Translations under genes and position numbers: made by a program
In this document: positions 44,729 through 53,000 of the stretch, piece after piece
Position numbering within the stretch: position 1 is the first letter of the stretch
Layout of the letters: the number at the start of each line of letters is the position of its first letter
NCBI RefSeq assembly: GCF_002863865.1
Contig: NZ_CP022684.1
Location: 2,571,501 to 2,635,500, forward strand
DNA from: Ketobacter alkanivorans
GTDB lineage: Bacteria; Pseudomonadota; Gammaproteobacteria; Pseudomonadales; Ketobacteraceae
DNA length: 64,000 bases
Direction: 5' to 3'
Notes under the pieces: generated by a model
What the model was told of the DNA's origin: nothing
Databases searched by the model: none
What the model saw: the letters and a program-made list of their open reading frames with translations, nothing else

Positions 44729-45813
44729 ATACCAACACCTGTAGTAGCTCCAGCCTTTTGCCGATATGCCACGCCCAGCAACCGCGCCACATCCTGATAA
44801 GTCCGCTCAGGCACTGCAGAATCAATGCGCGTTTTCTTGAACAGCAGCCGTGTCAGGCTCGGCGACTCTATTATGGGTACCTGCAGGCGACTGGCCTCAC
44901 GGCGAATCAACTTTGCCATTCCATCGGCTCCCTTACCCACCACATGGGGAGCCCGCATAGTATTACGATCATATTTCAGAACAACGGCATAGTGGGTCGG
45001 ATTGGTTATCACCAGATCAGCACCCTCTACTGACGACAGCGAACGCGCTCTTTTCCTTAGCTCCCGCTCCAGTTCCCTGCGCTTGGATTTAATATTCGGA
45101 TCACCATCGCGACGCTTGATCTCATCCTTGAGTTCTTTTTTCGTCATCTTCAATTTATCGAGATACTCGTGCTTGACGAACAGGTAATCGATGATGGCAA
45201 CCAGAATCATGGCGATGAGCAACTTAAATATCAGGCCACCAAATAAGTTCAGAAAGCTAGACAGATAAGAGGATGGGGCATGACTTAACAACTGCAAAAA
45301 TGAGCGAAACTCATCTTTCGCAGCCCAATAGAGAATGGCGGAATACACAGCCAACTTGATCAGATTCTTGGCTGTTTCATACAGAATCCGCATGGAGAAG
45401 ATTCGCTTGAAACCCTGGGCCGGGTTCAACTTTTTCAAGTCAGGTTTTAGCGGATGGGAGCTGAAAATTGGGCCAGTCTGCATCAGGTTGGCAGCTATAC
45501 CGGCCAACATCAGGAACAAAACAATCGGGCTCGCAGCATACAACAAATCCAAAACCCACTGTTTGGCGAGCAAGTAAAGCTCCCCGGTAAGCAGATCAAC
45601 CGTACCCGCTGACAGGAAGATTCGTCGGCAAATATTAAGCACATCCATGGCAAATGCCGGACCCAATGAAAACAGAAGCATCAGCCCCACCGCCACCATA
45701 AGCAGCGAGTTTACCTCTTGGCTTTTCGCCACCATCCCTTTTTTTCGGGCTTCCTCGATTTTGAAGGGCGTGGCCTGTTCTGTTTTTTCGTGCTTATCCG
45801 GTTCGTTCGCCAT
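44725..45813 (-). CDS. flhB: export switch protein FlhB
   Basis: Controls the switch from rod/hook to late substrates. The 362-residue protein opens EKTEQATPFKIEEARKKGMV, has four membrane helices, and then a basic cytoplasmic domain with the self-cleavage site NPTH at 271-274 (VITNPTHYAVVLKYD). The site is intact, so substrate switching should be possible; that is odd in a cluster with no visible late substrates. Starts 10 bases after fliR ends. Confidence 0.97.
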   Translation of the reverse strand: MANEPDKHEKTEQATPFKIEEARKKGMVAKSQEVNSLLMVAVGLMLLFSLGPAFAMDVLNICRRIFLSAGTVDLLTGELYLLAKQWVLDLLYAASPIVLFLMLAGIAANLMQTGPIFSSHPLKPDLKKLNPAQGFKRIFSMRILYETAKNLIKLAVYSAILYWAAKDEFRSFLQLLSHAPSSYLSSFLNLFGGLIFKLLIAMILVAIIDYLFVKHEYLDKLKMTKKELKDEIKRRDGDPNIKSKRRELERELRKRARSLSSVEGADLVITNPTHYAVVLKYDRNTMRAPHVVGKGADGMAKLIRREASRLQVPIIESPSLTRLLFKKTRIDSAVPERTYQDVARLLGVAYRQKAGATTGVGI

Positions 45814-45823
45814 CGCTTCCCTC

Positions 45824-46588
45824 CTACGTTAACGCCTGTTGCCAAAAGCGAAAACTGGTATCAATCGTTCGCTCAATCAACGGGAACATGTAAGGTAAAG
45901 TAACCGCCAGCAGAACCAGCCCCAGCCCCACCTTGAGGGGCAAAAACAAAAAATATACGTTCATCTGTGGCATGGTTCTGGACATCACCGCAATGCCTGC
46001 ATCTACAAACAACATCAACCCCACTACCGGCGCTACCAAAATAACGCCATTGGTGAAGGTCACACCAAACTGACTGACAATTTCGCTAACACTCAATGTT
46101 GAGAGCCCCTCACCCAGCGGAGACATGGATATCGAATAGACGATACCTTTCACCAGTAGGTGATGAAAATCACTCAGAAAAAATATCAGCGTGGCAAACA
46201 ACGACAGCAAAGTACCCAGCAACGGGTTTTGATCATTGGTGGTAGGATTGAACAGGTTTGCCGCACCAAAGCCAGATTGAAAATCTAACAATCTCCCGGC
46301 CACCATAAACGCGGCGAACGCGGTATACATGCCAAAGGCCATGACTAATCCCAGCGTGACCTCTTTCACGAACATCAAACCAACACCAAATGCACTCGCG
46401 GGCGCCTCCACCAGCGGGATTTGAATCGCGTAAACCAGCAAGAATGCCAGCGCCAATACCAGATACAATTTTACTTGCGATGGCACCCGACCAAAGGCGT
46501 CTATGGGGGTTGCGAACATCAACACGCCCATCCGCGTAGCCAAGAGCAGCACCGTCAAGATTGCATTAATCTCAACAGAAATATTCAC
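45824..46588 (-). CDS. fliR: export gate protein FliR
   Basis: A 254-residue gate protein. The start is GTG at 46588, 2 bases after the fliQ stop; the longer open frame upstream merely overlaps fliQ. The opening reads NISVEINAILTVLLLATRMG, and the body has VAGRLLDFQSGFGAANLFNP-type and MPQMNVYFLFLPLKVGLGLV segments typical of FliR. Six membrane helices expected. Confidence 0.95.
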   Translation of the reverse strand: MNISVEINAILTVLLLATRMGVLMFATPIDAFGRVPSQVKLYLVLALAFLLVYAIQIPLVEAPASAFGVGLMFVKEVTLGLVMAFGMYTAFAAFMVAGRLLDFQSGFGAANLFNPTTNDQNPLLGTLLSLFATLIFFLSDFHHLLVKGIVYSISMSPLGEGLSTLSVSEIVSQFGVTFTNGVILVAPVVGLMLFVDAGIAVMSRTMPQMNVYFLFLPLKVGLGLVLLAVTLPYMFPLIERTIDTSFRFWQQALT

Positions 46589-46590
46589 GG

Positions 46591-46857
46591 TTAAATCAGC
46601 CCGGGAATACTTTTGTACAGATTCTCTGCATAGGTTGTTAGAGTACTTAGCATCCAGGGCCCGAACGCAAAAATCACCACTACGATGGCCAGAATCTTCG
46701 GCACAAACGTTAGGGTCATTTCCTGGATTTGTGTGACAACTTGAATAATACTGATGATGAGCCCCACGACGAGTGCAACACCCAAGATCGGCGCGGCAAT
46801 AATCGCTGAAGTCCACAGAACGTCTTGCGAAAGACCTAGTGCAACATCCGTATTCAT
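46591..46857 (-). CDS. fliQ: export gate protein FliQ
   Basis: An 88-residue, two-helix protein that wraps the export channel. Family features are ILGVALVVGLIISIIQVVTQ, then IQEMTLTFVPKILAIVVVIF. It is the first gene of the operon. ATG 46857 is preceded, after six bases, by a run of eight G on the coding strand (46864-46871) that must serve as ribosome binding site. A start at 46878 is possible on paper but would place the G-run inside the coding sequence. Confidence 0.95.
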   Translation of the reverse strand: MNTDVALGLSQDVLWTSAIIAAPILGVALVVGLIISIIQVVTQIQEMTLTFVPKILAIVVVIFAFGPWMLSTLTTYAENLYKSIPGLI

Positions 46858-47165
46858 CACTTGCCCCCCCCAGGGCATGAAAATTCCTGCTAGCTAAATG
46901 TGTTCAATAGAGCGAGACGTGGTTAGGTTGTTTAATTTAAAAGTTAAAACCGCTGCCATGCTTACTACCAGCTTCCGTGTCGGTTTGTTGTTTATCCAAC
47001 TGATTCTTTTCAGCGCAGCAAGTTACATCATCTTCAATTCGCTGTACAGAAAAACATAAAACCACTCAACGATTAATACTACTATAAGCCGCTTAAGTGT
47101 TGATCTCAGAAGCAAATCAAGTACACTCCTTTCAATCAAAATTTATTCACGGATGAAGATGAAGT
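46858..47165. other. 308-base divergent region upstream of the flagellar operon
   Basis: Must contain the promoter of the 27-gene operon (leftward) and of the gene at 47166 (rightward). A C8 tract lies at 46864-46871. On the minus strand TTGAAC near 46904-46909 could be a -35 but its -10 is weak. I see no sigma-54 type GG/GC pair and no convincing sigma-28 box. No supported gene. Confidence 0.4.
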
Positions 47166-47639
47166 ATGTTTATTCGTTGCACAAAGCTTCTACCGCTCCT
47201 GATGGCTTTATTGGTGGCGCTTCCTTCACAAGCTTCCGAACCAGCATCGGTAGCCCCCCATTTTTATGAAGTTCCTTTTACGGACACATGGAATACTACT
47301 TACGCGCCATTCAAGAATGAAGGCCCGTTACTGGACGGAGCGGATCGTGTGGGCAGCTATATAGTCGGCATCCCCGGGATGATCATATCCGTTCCCATCG
47401 GTGTGGTTGGGGCGGTATTTTCGCAGCTGACTCACAATGATTTTGATAAAGGCTTTGACGCCAGTGTAAACACCGTGAGCTCAGGTTTCGGCATCGTCGG
47501 CAAATATGTGGTAGGCACCCCGGTCTATCTGCTTAAAAAAGTATTTTACGATGCGCCCAAGGCAGTATTCACTTCTGAATCTGATCCCACGAACAACAAA
47601 GATGACAAGGACAACATCGATGGACCTACAGATATTTGA
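47166..47639 (+). CDS. exported envelope protein, 157 aa
   Basis: Has a clear signal peptide (residues 1-23, LLPLLMALLVALPSQA). The mature protein carries two glycine-rich hydrophobic stretches (VGSYIVGIPGMIISVPIGVV and GFGIVGKYVVGTPVYLLKKV), which could lie in or on a membrane, and a charged C-terminal tail (DPTNNKDDKDNIDG). No family recognised. Its stop lies 20 bases inside the next gene, so it is coupled to the TPR gene. Divergent from the flagellar operon. Confidence 0.7.
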   Translation: MFIRCTKLLPLLMALLVALPSQASEPASVAPHFYEVPFTDTWNTTYAPFKNEGPLLDGADRVGSYIVGIPGMIISVPIGVVGAVFSQLTHNDFDKGFDASVNTVSSGFGIVGKYVVGTPVYLLKKVFYDAPKAVFTSESDPTNNKDDKDNIDGPTDI

Positions 47640-48141
47640 TGCTGATGAGTTAATCGCATTAAGTCAGCTCGATCTCAGCAATAATCGGGTGGCTGAGGCT
47701 CTGGAAAAAGTCAAAAGCGCGCTGGAACGAACTGGCTGTCCAGTTGTAGCAAAAGCGTTTGCCGCCAAGATTTATGCACAATTAAAACTTTTCGAAAAAG
47801 CCAAGCCGTTATTTTCGAGCTTTCTTGATGAACACCCCAATGCTATTACAGAGCGCTTTCAGTTGGGCATGGTGAACCTGGAAACCACCGACTATGACAA
47901 AGCCATCAGAATCTGGAACGATATACTCGAAATCGAACCCACCCATCCACCAGCATTGTATTACAGCGCCATTGCCAATCTGGAGCTGGATAACCGGGAA
48001 CAGGCGGAGCGCCACATTAATGTGCTGCTACAATCCGCCCCTTCAGAAAACCTGTATTTTGGCAAAGCCAAAGAATTACTGGATAGCGTAAATAGCCAAT
48101 CCCGACAGCCACTCGCTAACACCAAAGAAATCTATCAATAA
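47620..48141 (+). CDS. TPR-repeat protein, 173 aa
   Basis: About three TPR units (ALSQLDLSNNRVAEALEKVK; KAFAAKIYAQLKLFEKAKPL; ALYYSAIANLELDNREQAER) and no signal peptide. I take ATG 47620 rather than the upstream in-frame codons, because these lie within the preceding gene and AAGGA precedes 47620. It is co-transcribed with the larger TPR gene that starts 5 bases downstream. Likely a cytoplasmic scaffold; partner unknown. Confidence 0.8.
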   Translation: MDLQIFDADELIALSQLDLSNNRVAEALEKVKSALERTGCPVVAKAFAAKIYAQLKLFEKAKPLFSSFLDEHPNAITERFQLGMVNLETTDYDKAIRIWNDILEIEPTHPPALYYSAIANLELDNREQAERHINVLLQSAPSENLYFGKAKELLDSVNSQSRQPLANTKEIYQ

Positions 48142-48146
48142 GCGCT

Positions 48147-49307
48147 ATGAACCTGCACCAGCAAATAGATAGCCTGACCAAATTCCTGCAATCGGATCCG
48201 ACCAACCCTCACATCATGGCGGATCTGGTTGATCTCTATCTTCAGGCCGGGCCGTTGGAGAATGCCCGGGAATTACTTGAGATAGGTATGGCAGCCTATC
48301 CCGATAACCCCCGGTTCAAATTCCAGCTTGCAAACGTTTGCCTGTCGGATGCAGACTTTGAAACTGCACAAAAACTACTGGAAGAATTGCTAGAATCCGG
48401 GTTTGATAACATCGGGGTGCAATATAACATCGCCCTAGCCAGTGCAATGCAGAACAACATGGAAAAAGCTCACAAACACCTGCAGCAGATTCGGCAAAAT
48501 CCCGAAGACCGTTTTGCCGAAGGGGAGATTCTCTATCTACGCTCCCTGCATCACTTGGGCCAGATTGATGAGGCACTGGAACTCGGCTCCTCACTCACCG
48601 AAGCGTATAAAAATAACGGCGAGCTTCTTGGGGTACTTTCACTGTTGCACCTGGATAACCAAGCGTTCTCCCTGGCCCGCCATTACGCTGAACAGGCGCA
48701 GCAACTGCAGGTCAACAACCTTGAATCCTTATCCACACTGGGCACCCTATACCTGGATGAGATGGAAACTGCACTGGCCAAATCCTACTTCGATAAAGCC
48801 TTGGCCATACAACCGCAAGACGGCCGCGCCTGGCTCGGACTGGGGCTGAGCGAGCTATTGGATCAAAATCCGGATCAAAGCACGCGTCATCTGGAACAGG
48901 CTGTACAGCTGATGCCGGATCATCTGGATTCCTGGCATGCGCTGGCGTGGGCCAAGATCAGCAAAGGCGATATTGACGGTGCCGAAACAGCGGTAAACAC
49001 CATCATTCAGAAAGAACCTGCAAACGCTAATGCCCATGGCACCCTGGCCATTATTAAAATAATGAAAGGCGACAAAACGGCTGCCCACGTCTTAGTCGAT
49101 GAGGCCCTGCGGCTGGACCCGACCTGCTTCGCTGCATTGGCGGCTCAAACAATTCTGCGAGCCCCCGATTCACAGGCACAGGATGTGCGAAACAATCTGG
49201 ATCTGTTGCTCAGTAAACCCCTGTTTAACGATGGTGTTACCGTGCGCGATACGCTTAGAAAATTTATAACCAAATACACTCCAGCAGGAAAAACAACAAA
49301 GCACTAG
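48147..49307 (+). CDS. TPR-repeat protein, 386 aa
   Basis: A cytoplasmic protein built almost wholly of TPR units (about nine), for example LVDLYLQAGPLENARELLEI, ALASAMQNNMEKAHKHLQQI, LGTLYLDEMETALAKSYFDK and LAWAKISKGDIDGAETAVNT. Two long helices cap the C-terminus. It continues the unit 47166-49626. Such proteins often act in envelope assembly (for example cellulose or O-antigen systems), but nothing here names the pathway. Confidence 0.85.
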   Translation: MNLHQQIDSLTKFLQSDPTNPHIMADLVDLYLQAGPLENARELLEIGMAAYPDNPRFKFQLANVCLSDADFETAQKLLEELLESGFDNIGVQYNIALASAMQNNMEKAHKHLQQIRQNPEDRFAEGEILYLRSLHHLGQIDEALELGSSLTEAYKNNGELLGVLSLLHLDNQAFSLARHYAEQAQQLQVNNLESLSTLGTLYLDEMETALAKSYFDKALAIQPQDGRAWLGLGLSELLDQNPDQSTRHLEQAVQLMPDHLDSWHALAWAKISKGDIDGAETAVNTIIQKEPANANAHGTLAIIKIMKGDKTAAHVLVDEALRLDPTCFAALAAQTILRAPDSQAQDVRNNLDLLLSKPLFNDGVTVRDTLRKFITKYTPAGKTTKH

Positions 49308-49317
49308 GAACCTGATT

Positions 49318-49626
49318 ATGTCCAACAACTTATTCATAAGCTTTGAGCTTTCAGAACAGAATGAAGAACAGGAAAAATTCAAGAAACTGCTGGGCGCACT
49401 GGGCAATTCCACCCCGCTGCTGAACAACTGCTGGTATATCAATTCGTCCTATAATGCTGAAGAAGCGTTAAAGATTCTAGGCCGTGCCATGACGAAAGAA
49501 GATAAGCTTGTTATTGCTAATACCGCTACTGATTCTGTGATGTGGGCTGGGTTAGAGGAAAGGGAAGCGCGTCGTATTCGGCAGAATTGGAAAATGTCGT
49601 TGAATAAACCGAAGCTGGCTTCTTGA
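49318..49626 (+). CDS. Cas2/SinR-like small protein, 102 aa
   Basis: The opening NLFISFELSEQNEEQEKFKK, the WYINSSYNAEEALKIL centre and KLVIANTATDSVMWAG resemble the ferredoxin-like SinR/Cas2-type proteins (a hydrophobic first strand with an F/Y-(D/E)-L, then W-x-V-x-T/S-S in strand two). There is no CRISPR array or other cas gene in the window, so an adaptation role is unlikely. Last gene of the TPR unit, followed by a terminator. The resemblance is by eye. Confidence 0.5.
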   Translation: MSNNLFISFELSEQNEEQEKFKKLLGALGNSTPLLNNCWYINSSYNAEEALKILGRAMTKEDKLVIANTATDSVMWAGLEEREARRIRQNWKMSLNKPKLAS

Positions 49627-49707
49627 TGCCTGCGCAAATAAAGATTGAGAAGCTCTCAATTACAAAGTTTAAAAATTTGAAGCGCCCACTCCCTCCTCGA
49701 AACTCAC

Positions 49708-49734
49708 AAAGCCCGGCATTAGAACCGGGCTTTT
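49708..49734 (+). terminator. intrinsic terminator of the TPR unit
   Basis: AAAGCCCGG and CCGGGCTTT pair across the loop CATTAGAA and are followed by a T on the plus strand, giving a T-run of four. It lies 82 bases after the stop of the gene at 49318-49626. Being A-flanked as well, it could also work on the minus strand. Confidence 0.8.
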
Positions 49735-49784
49735 CGCATCTAGCGTGAAATGCGCTAATTAACGCATTGCTGCTGTTTGGAACA

Positions 49785-49808
49785 CAAGAGGGCTAAATAG
49801 CCCTCTTG
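49785..49808 (-). terminator. hairpin after the RHS immunity-like gene
   Basis: CAAGAGGGCT and AGCCCTCTTG pair perfectly around a four-base AAAT loop, immediately beyond the stop of the minus-strand 68-residue gene. The downstream T-tract is poor, so termination is probable rather than certain. Confidence 0.5.
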
Positions 49809-49809
49809 C

Positions 49810-50016
49810 TCAAAGCCCTCTCAAGGAACCATTGAATTTTCCGCAGTCGCAATAATGAACAACAGCCGAATCGCGCCTCTCAAATCTTATTACCGAATGA
49901 CAGACATTGCATTTAATCGAACTGTTGCCGGTTTTATTGAACTCGTCCATTGCAGATACAAATAGTTTCTTATCTTCTGGATTAAGAACTACCTTCTTAG
50001 ACTGATCTGAACTCAT
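49810..50016 (-). CDS. small CxxC/CxC zinc-ribbon-like protein, candidate immunity protein
   Basis: A 68-residue protein, 13 bases downstream of the giant RHS gene and in the same direction. The centre holds CNVCH and later YCDCGK, four cysteines spaced like a small zinc ribbon (KCNVCHSVIRFERRD, then HYCDCGKFNG). The N-terminal half is charged and helical. Position directly after a polymorphic-toxin tip suggests it neutralises the metallopeptidase-like toxin, though it is small for an immunity protein. Function not established by sequence. Confidence 0.6.
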   Translation of the reverse strand: MSSDQSKKVVLNPEDKKLFVSAMDEFNKTGNSSIKCNVCHSVIRFERRDSAVVHYCDCGKFNGSLRGL

Positions 50017-50029
50017 AGTGTTTTCCCTC

Positions 50030-53000
50030 CTAATCCAGGTAAAGCTTTGTAAAGTCGTCTGAGGCTTTGAATTGCTTAACTGTGATATTTTCAGAGTGCA
50101 ATCGCCTCACACTGTCTTTCAATAGTTGATATCGCTCGGTACTTGTGAGATCTGGAGCCAACTTCGCTGCCCGATAACTCGCTTGAAACTCATCCAAATA
50201 CGAGCCAGGAGCAAAGTCTCTTCCCGCCAACGTCGAATATCTATGACCCACCACTTCATGGGCTAAGGTTGCTCGCATAGACAATCGATCTACGATAGAT
50301 GACGCCACACCAGTTCCTGGATAGATATCGGGACCGACAAAAACTGTGTCTAATAAATCACTATAGTTTGATGGCGCGTCATAGCTATAGAATCGAATAT
50401 TATCGGCGTCGGTGCCCAGTACTTTTGCATAGTCCAGAACATCTTGCTGCTGAGCACTTGTTAGTAGTTCGGTGTTACGATTCGCACCGCCGCTGAACCT
50501 CACATTATTGTTTGGAACAACCAAATTGTCAAACTTACTAAACGTTGGTTCAGAAATAACAGCAGGAGGCATGGAACCATTTTTCGTTCCACCACCAATC
50601 GAACCAGCAGCCCCCCTTCCACCACCACTAGCAGATCCGACAGTATCAAGGGTATGTACTCCAGCCATTCTACTGAGCGCTCCCACAGCCAACAACACGT
50701 CAATAGCTACATAGGCTTTTTCCCTCGATGGTGCATTCTTGAAGTTCTCGTAGCCTGCTTCAATTGAATCCATCGGGTCAAGAGCAAAGCTAACCATTGA
50801 GTTTACAAACGCCTGATTTACCTCCCTATTTGTTCCAACTCGTGCCAGGGTAGTAATACCTTCACCTGCCCTTGCCAGATAGCCTAAGGCTGCCCCGACG
50901 AAAGCTGCTGGAGCCAGCGTCATGGGTGAGTCAAAATTCCGTAAGACCATGTCGTCATAGGCAGTGGGGAAATTACCATACGCAGACGATAGACTTTCAA
51001 GTCCACCATCGATAGCGCGCATAAACTCGCTGTCTTCGAACCGCTGGATCATGTCTTTCTGGCCAACCGAATTGGAGAAATACTGAGCAGGCGAGCTTTC
51101 CTGAACGTCTACTACAGGGGTAGCGGAGTACGTTTTCGTAGATTTCGTCGTTCGTACGGGCTCAGTGGTATACGCGTCGTATTGCTTCCCATCCATAGGC
51201 GCTGCAGAAAGGTTGTTACCTCCACCGGCAGCCACTCTTGCATGCAGCGTATAGCTTGAATCATCCAATGGTTCGACGTTCAGATCTATCCATTCAGTTT
51301 GCTCTGTCGCAAGGCCAAGTACCGTTTGGCCAGTTTGCTTGGTGGCAGAGAATTCATAGCGACCGAAATACTTCGTTGTGAAATCGACTGTAAACGAGCC
51401 GTTACCCTTATCTCCTCCACCTATTGTAGGTATTTCGCCCCCAAAAGCACCAGACTCGGCCATATGCATAATCCGTTGGACTATTCCATCGCGCCCAAAA
51501 CCCTCTTTCATATCCGCTTGTAGAGTATTAGTGATGTCTTGAGCGGAGATACCACTGTTCGCAGCAACTTCAGATCCGGTACGTTTAGCGCCGCTAGCCG
51601 TATTTGGATTGCTGGCTCCTGTTCTGTTGCTATCTTTGATCGCCTTGGCTAACGCTTCCAGTGGGTCCATTCCGGAAGAATTTACGGCGGTTTTTGTCTG
51701 ATTTTGCTGTAGATTCTGCTGAGTTGGCGCCCCACTCAATGCTGCAGCACGCTGCTGATTCTCCGCATTGACCTGAAGATCAGCGGCTACCTCCAACTCA
51801 ACCTCACTGCGGGTCAATGAGTTCGGTTGATTGGTGGTTTCGCCTGCATTGCCGATGCCAAAGAGGTCGGATAGTACGATCTTGGAGAATTCAGATAAGC
51901 CAAGCTCTTTGCCTTTTTCTACTTTTTCAGTAGGAGCCGCGGCCCCCAACCCTTTCAAGTAACCGCCTATGGAATTACCAACGAGGCCGGACACAAATCC
52001 AAAGGCATCCGGATCGCGATTATCGATCAGTTTGTCGGACGCCACACCCACTACCGAACCAATTGCGGTGCTGGCGAAGCTTCCGCCCAGGCCCTTGAGA
52101 TCCAGTCCACCGGTCACCTCTTCTGTCACCGAGCCGCCAAAGGCGGATGCTGCCACGCTGGTCCAGCTAAAGCTGGTATCCAGTCCGGCCAGTTTATCAC
52201 TTCCGACTCTGGCGGCGTACATCATGGCACCTTTGACAAACTTCACACCAAAGCTCAGTTCGCGAACAGTTTTCACCCCTTCAGCGGCTTTAGCACCTTC
52301 TTGCAATCCTTTGAAGTAGTTGCCAATACCTGCTGTGGCCAGGGAGGTTAAGCCACCGGCAAACGCTTCACGCAGACTGACATCGTCTTCGCGCAATCCT
52401 GCTTCTTTCATCAGGAACTGGCCCACCAGGGAGCCGACTACGCCACCCAGGAATATGGCCCCGACCGCTACGCTAGTCCCCACAGCAGCTCCGGCTACCG
52501 TAGCAGTTCCCGTAGTCAGCAAGGATGTGCCTGCCGCCCAGCCGCCACCGGCTGCGGCACCGGCAGTAAGCACTGTCACCACGATGATTATGATTATGAT
52601 CACAATGGCGTAGATCAGCTGGGTGAAGATGCTCTCACGGGGTGCATCCGGCGCCGGTGTGGTTGGGCTCAAGTTGCCCAGTGCCTGGCTTTGATTGAAT
52701 GGCTTGAAGGTGTCGGTACTGTTGTGAATGGACTGAGCATTGGGAATCTGCAGGCTTTGCCCTTCAAACAGATGCGCGCCAGGTTCCAGACCATTTGCCT
52801 GGGCAATCACGTACCAGCGGCTGCTGTCACCAAAGACGCTGGTGGCGATTGAACTCAGGGTATCGCCGCTTCGCACCGTGTAGGTGGTATTGCCTTGGGT
52901 CGGATCAAACTGGGTAAAGCTGGCATCAAAGTCCGCCGACTGCCGGGCATTTGCGATTCTGGCATCACGCCGTTTCTGAATGACTGAGGCCTGTTCTGCC

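Noticed and set aside
25989..46857. A non-flagellar injectisome (SPI or Ysc type)
   Set aside because: Rod, hook, hook-cap and P/L-ring genes (flgB, C, F, G, E, D, I, H) are present and no secretin or needle gene is seen; only the switch proteins look injectisome-like.
46958..47059. 33-codon frame with one hydrophobic helix between fliQ and the gene at 47166
   Set aside because: No ribosome binding site and it sits in the shared promoter region; it cannot be told from chance.
49318..49626. A CRISPR-Cas locus marked by a Cas2-like protein
   Set aside because: There is no repeat-spacer array and no cas1 or effector gene in the window.
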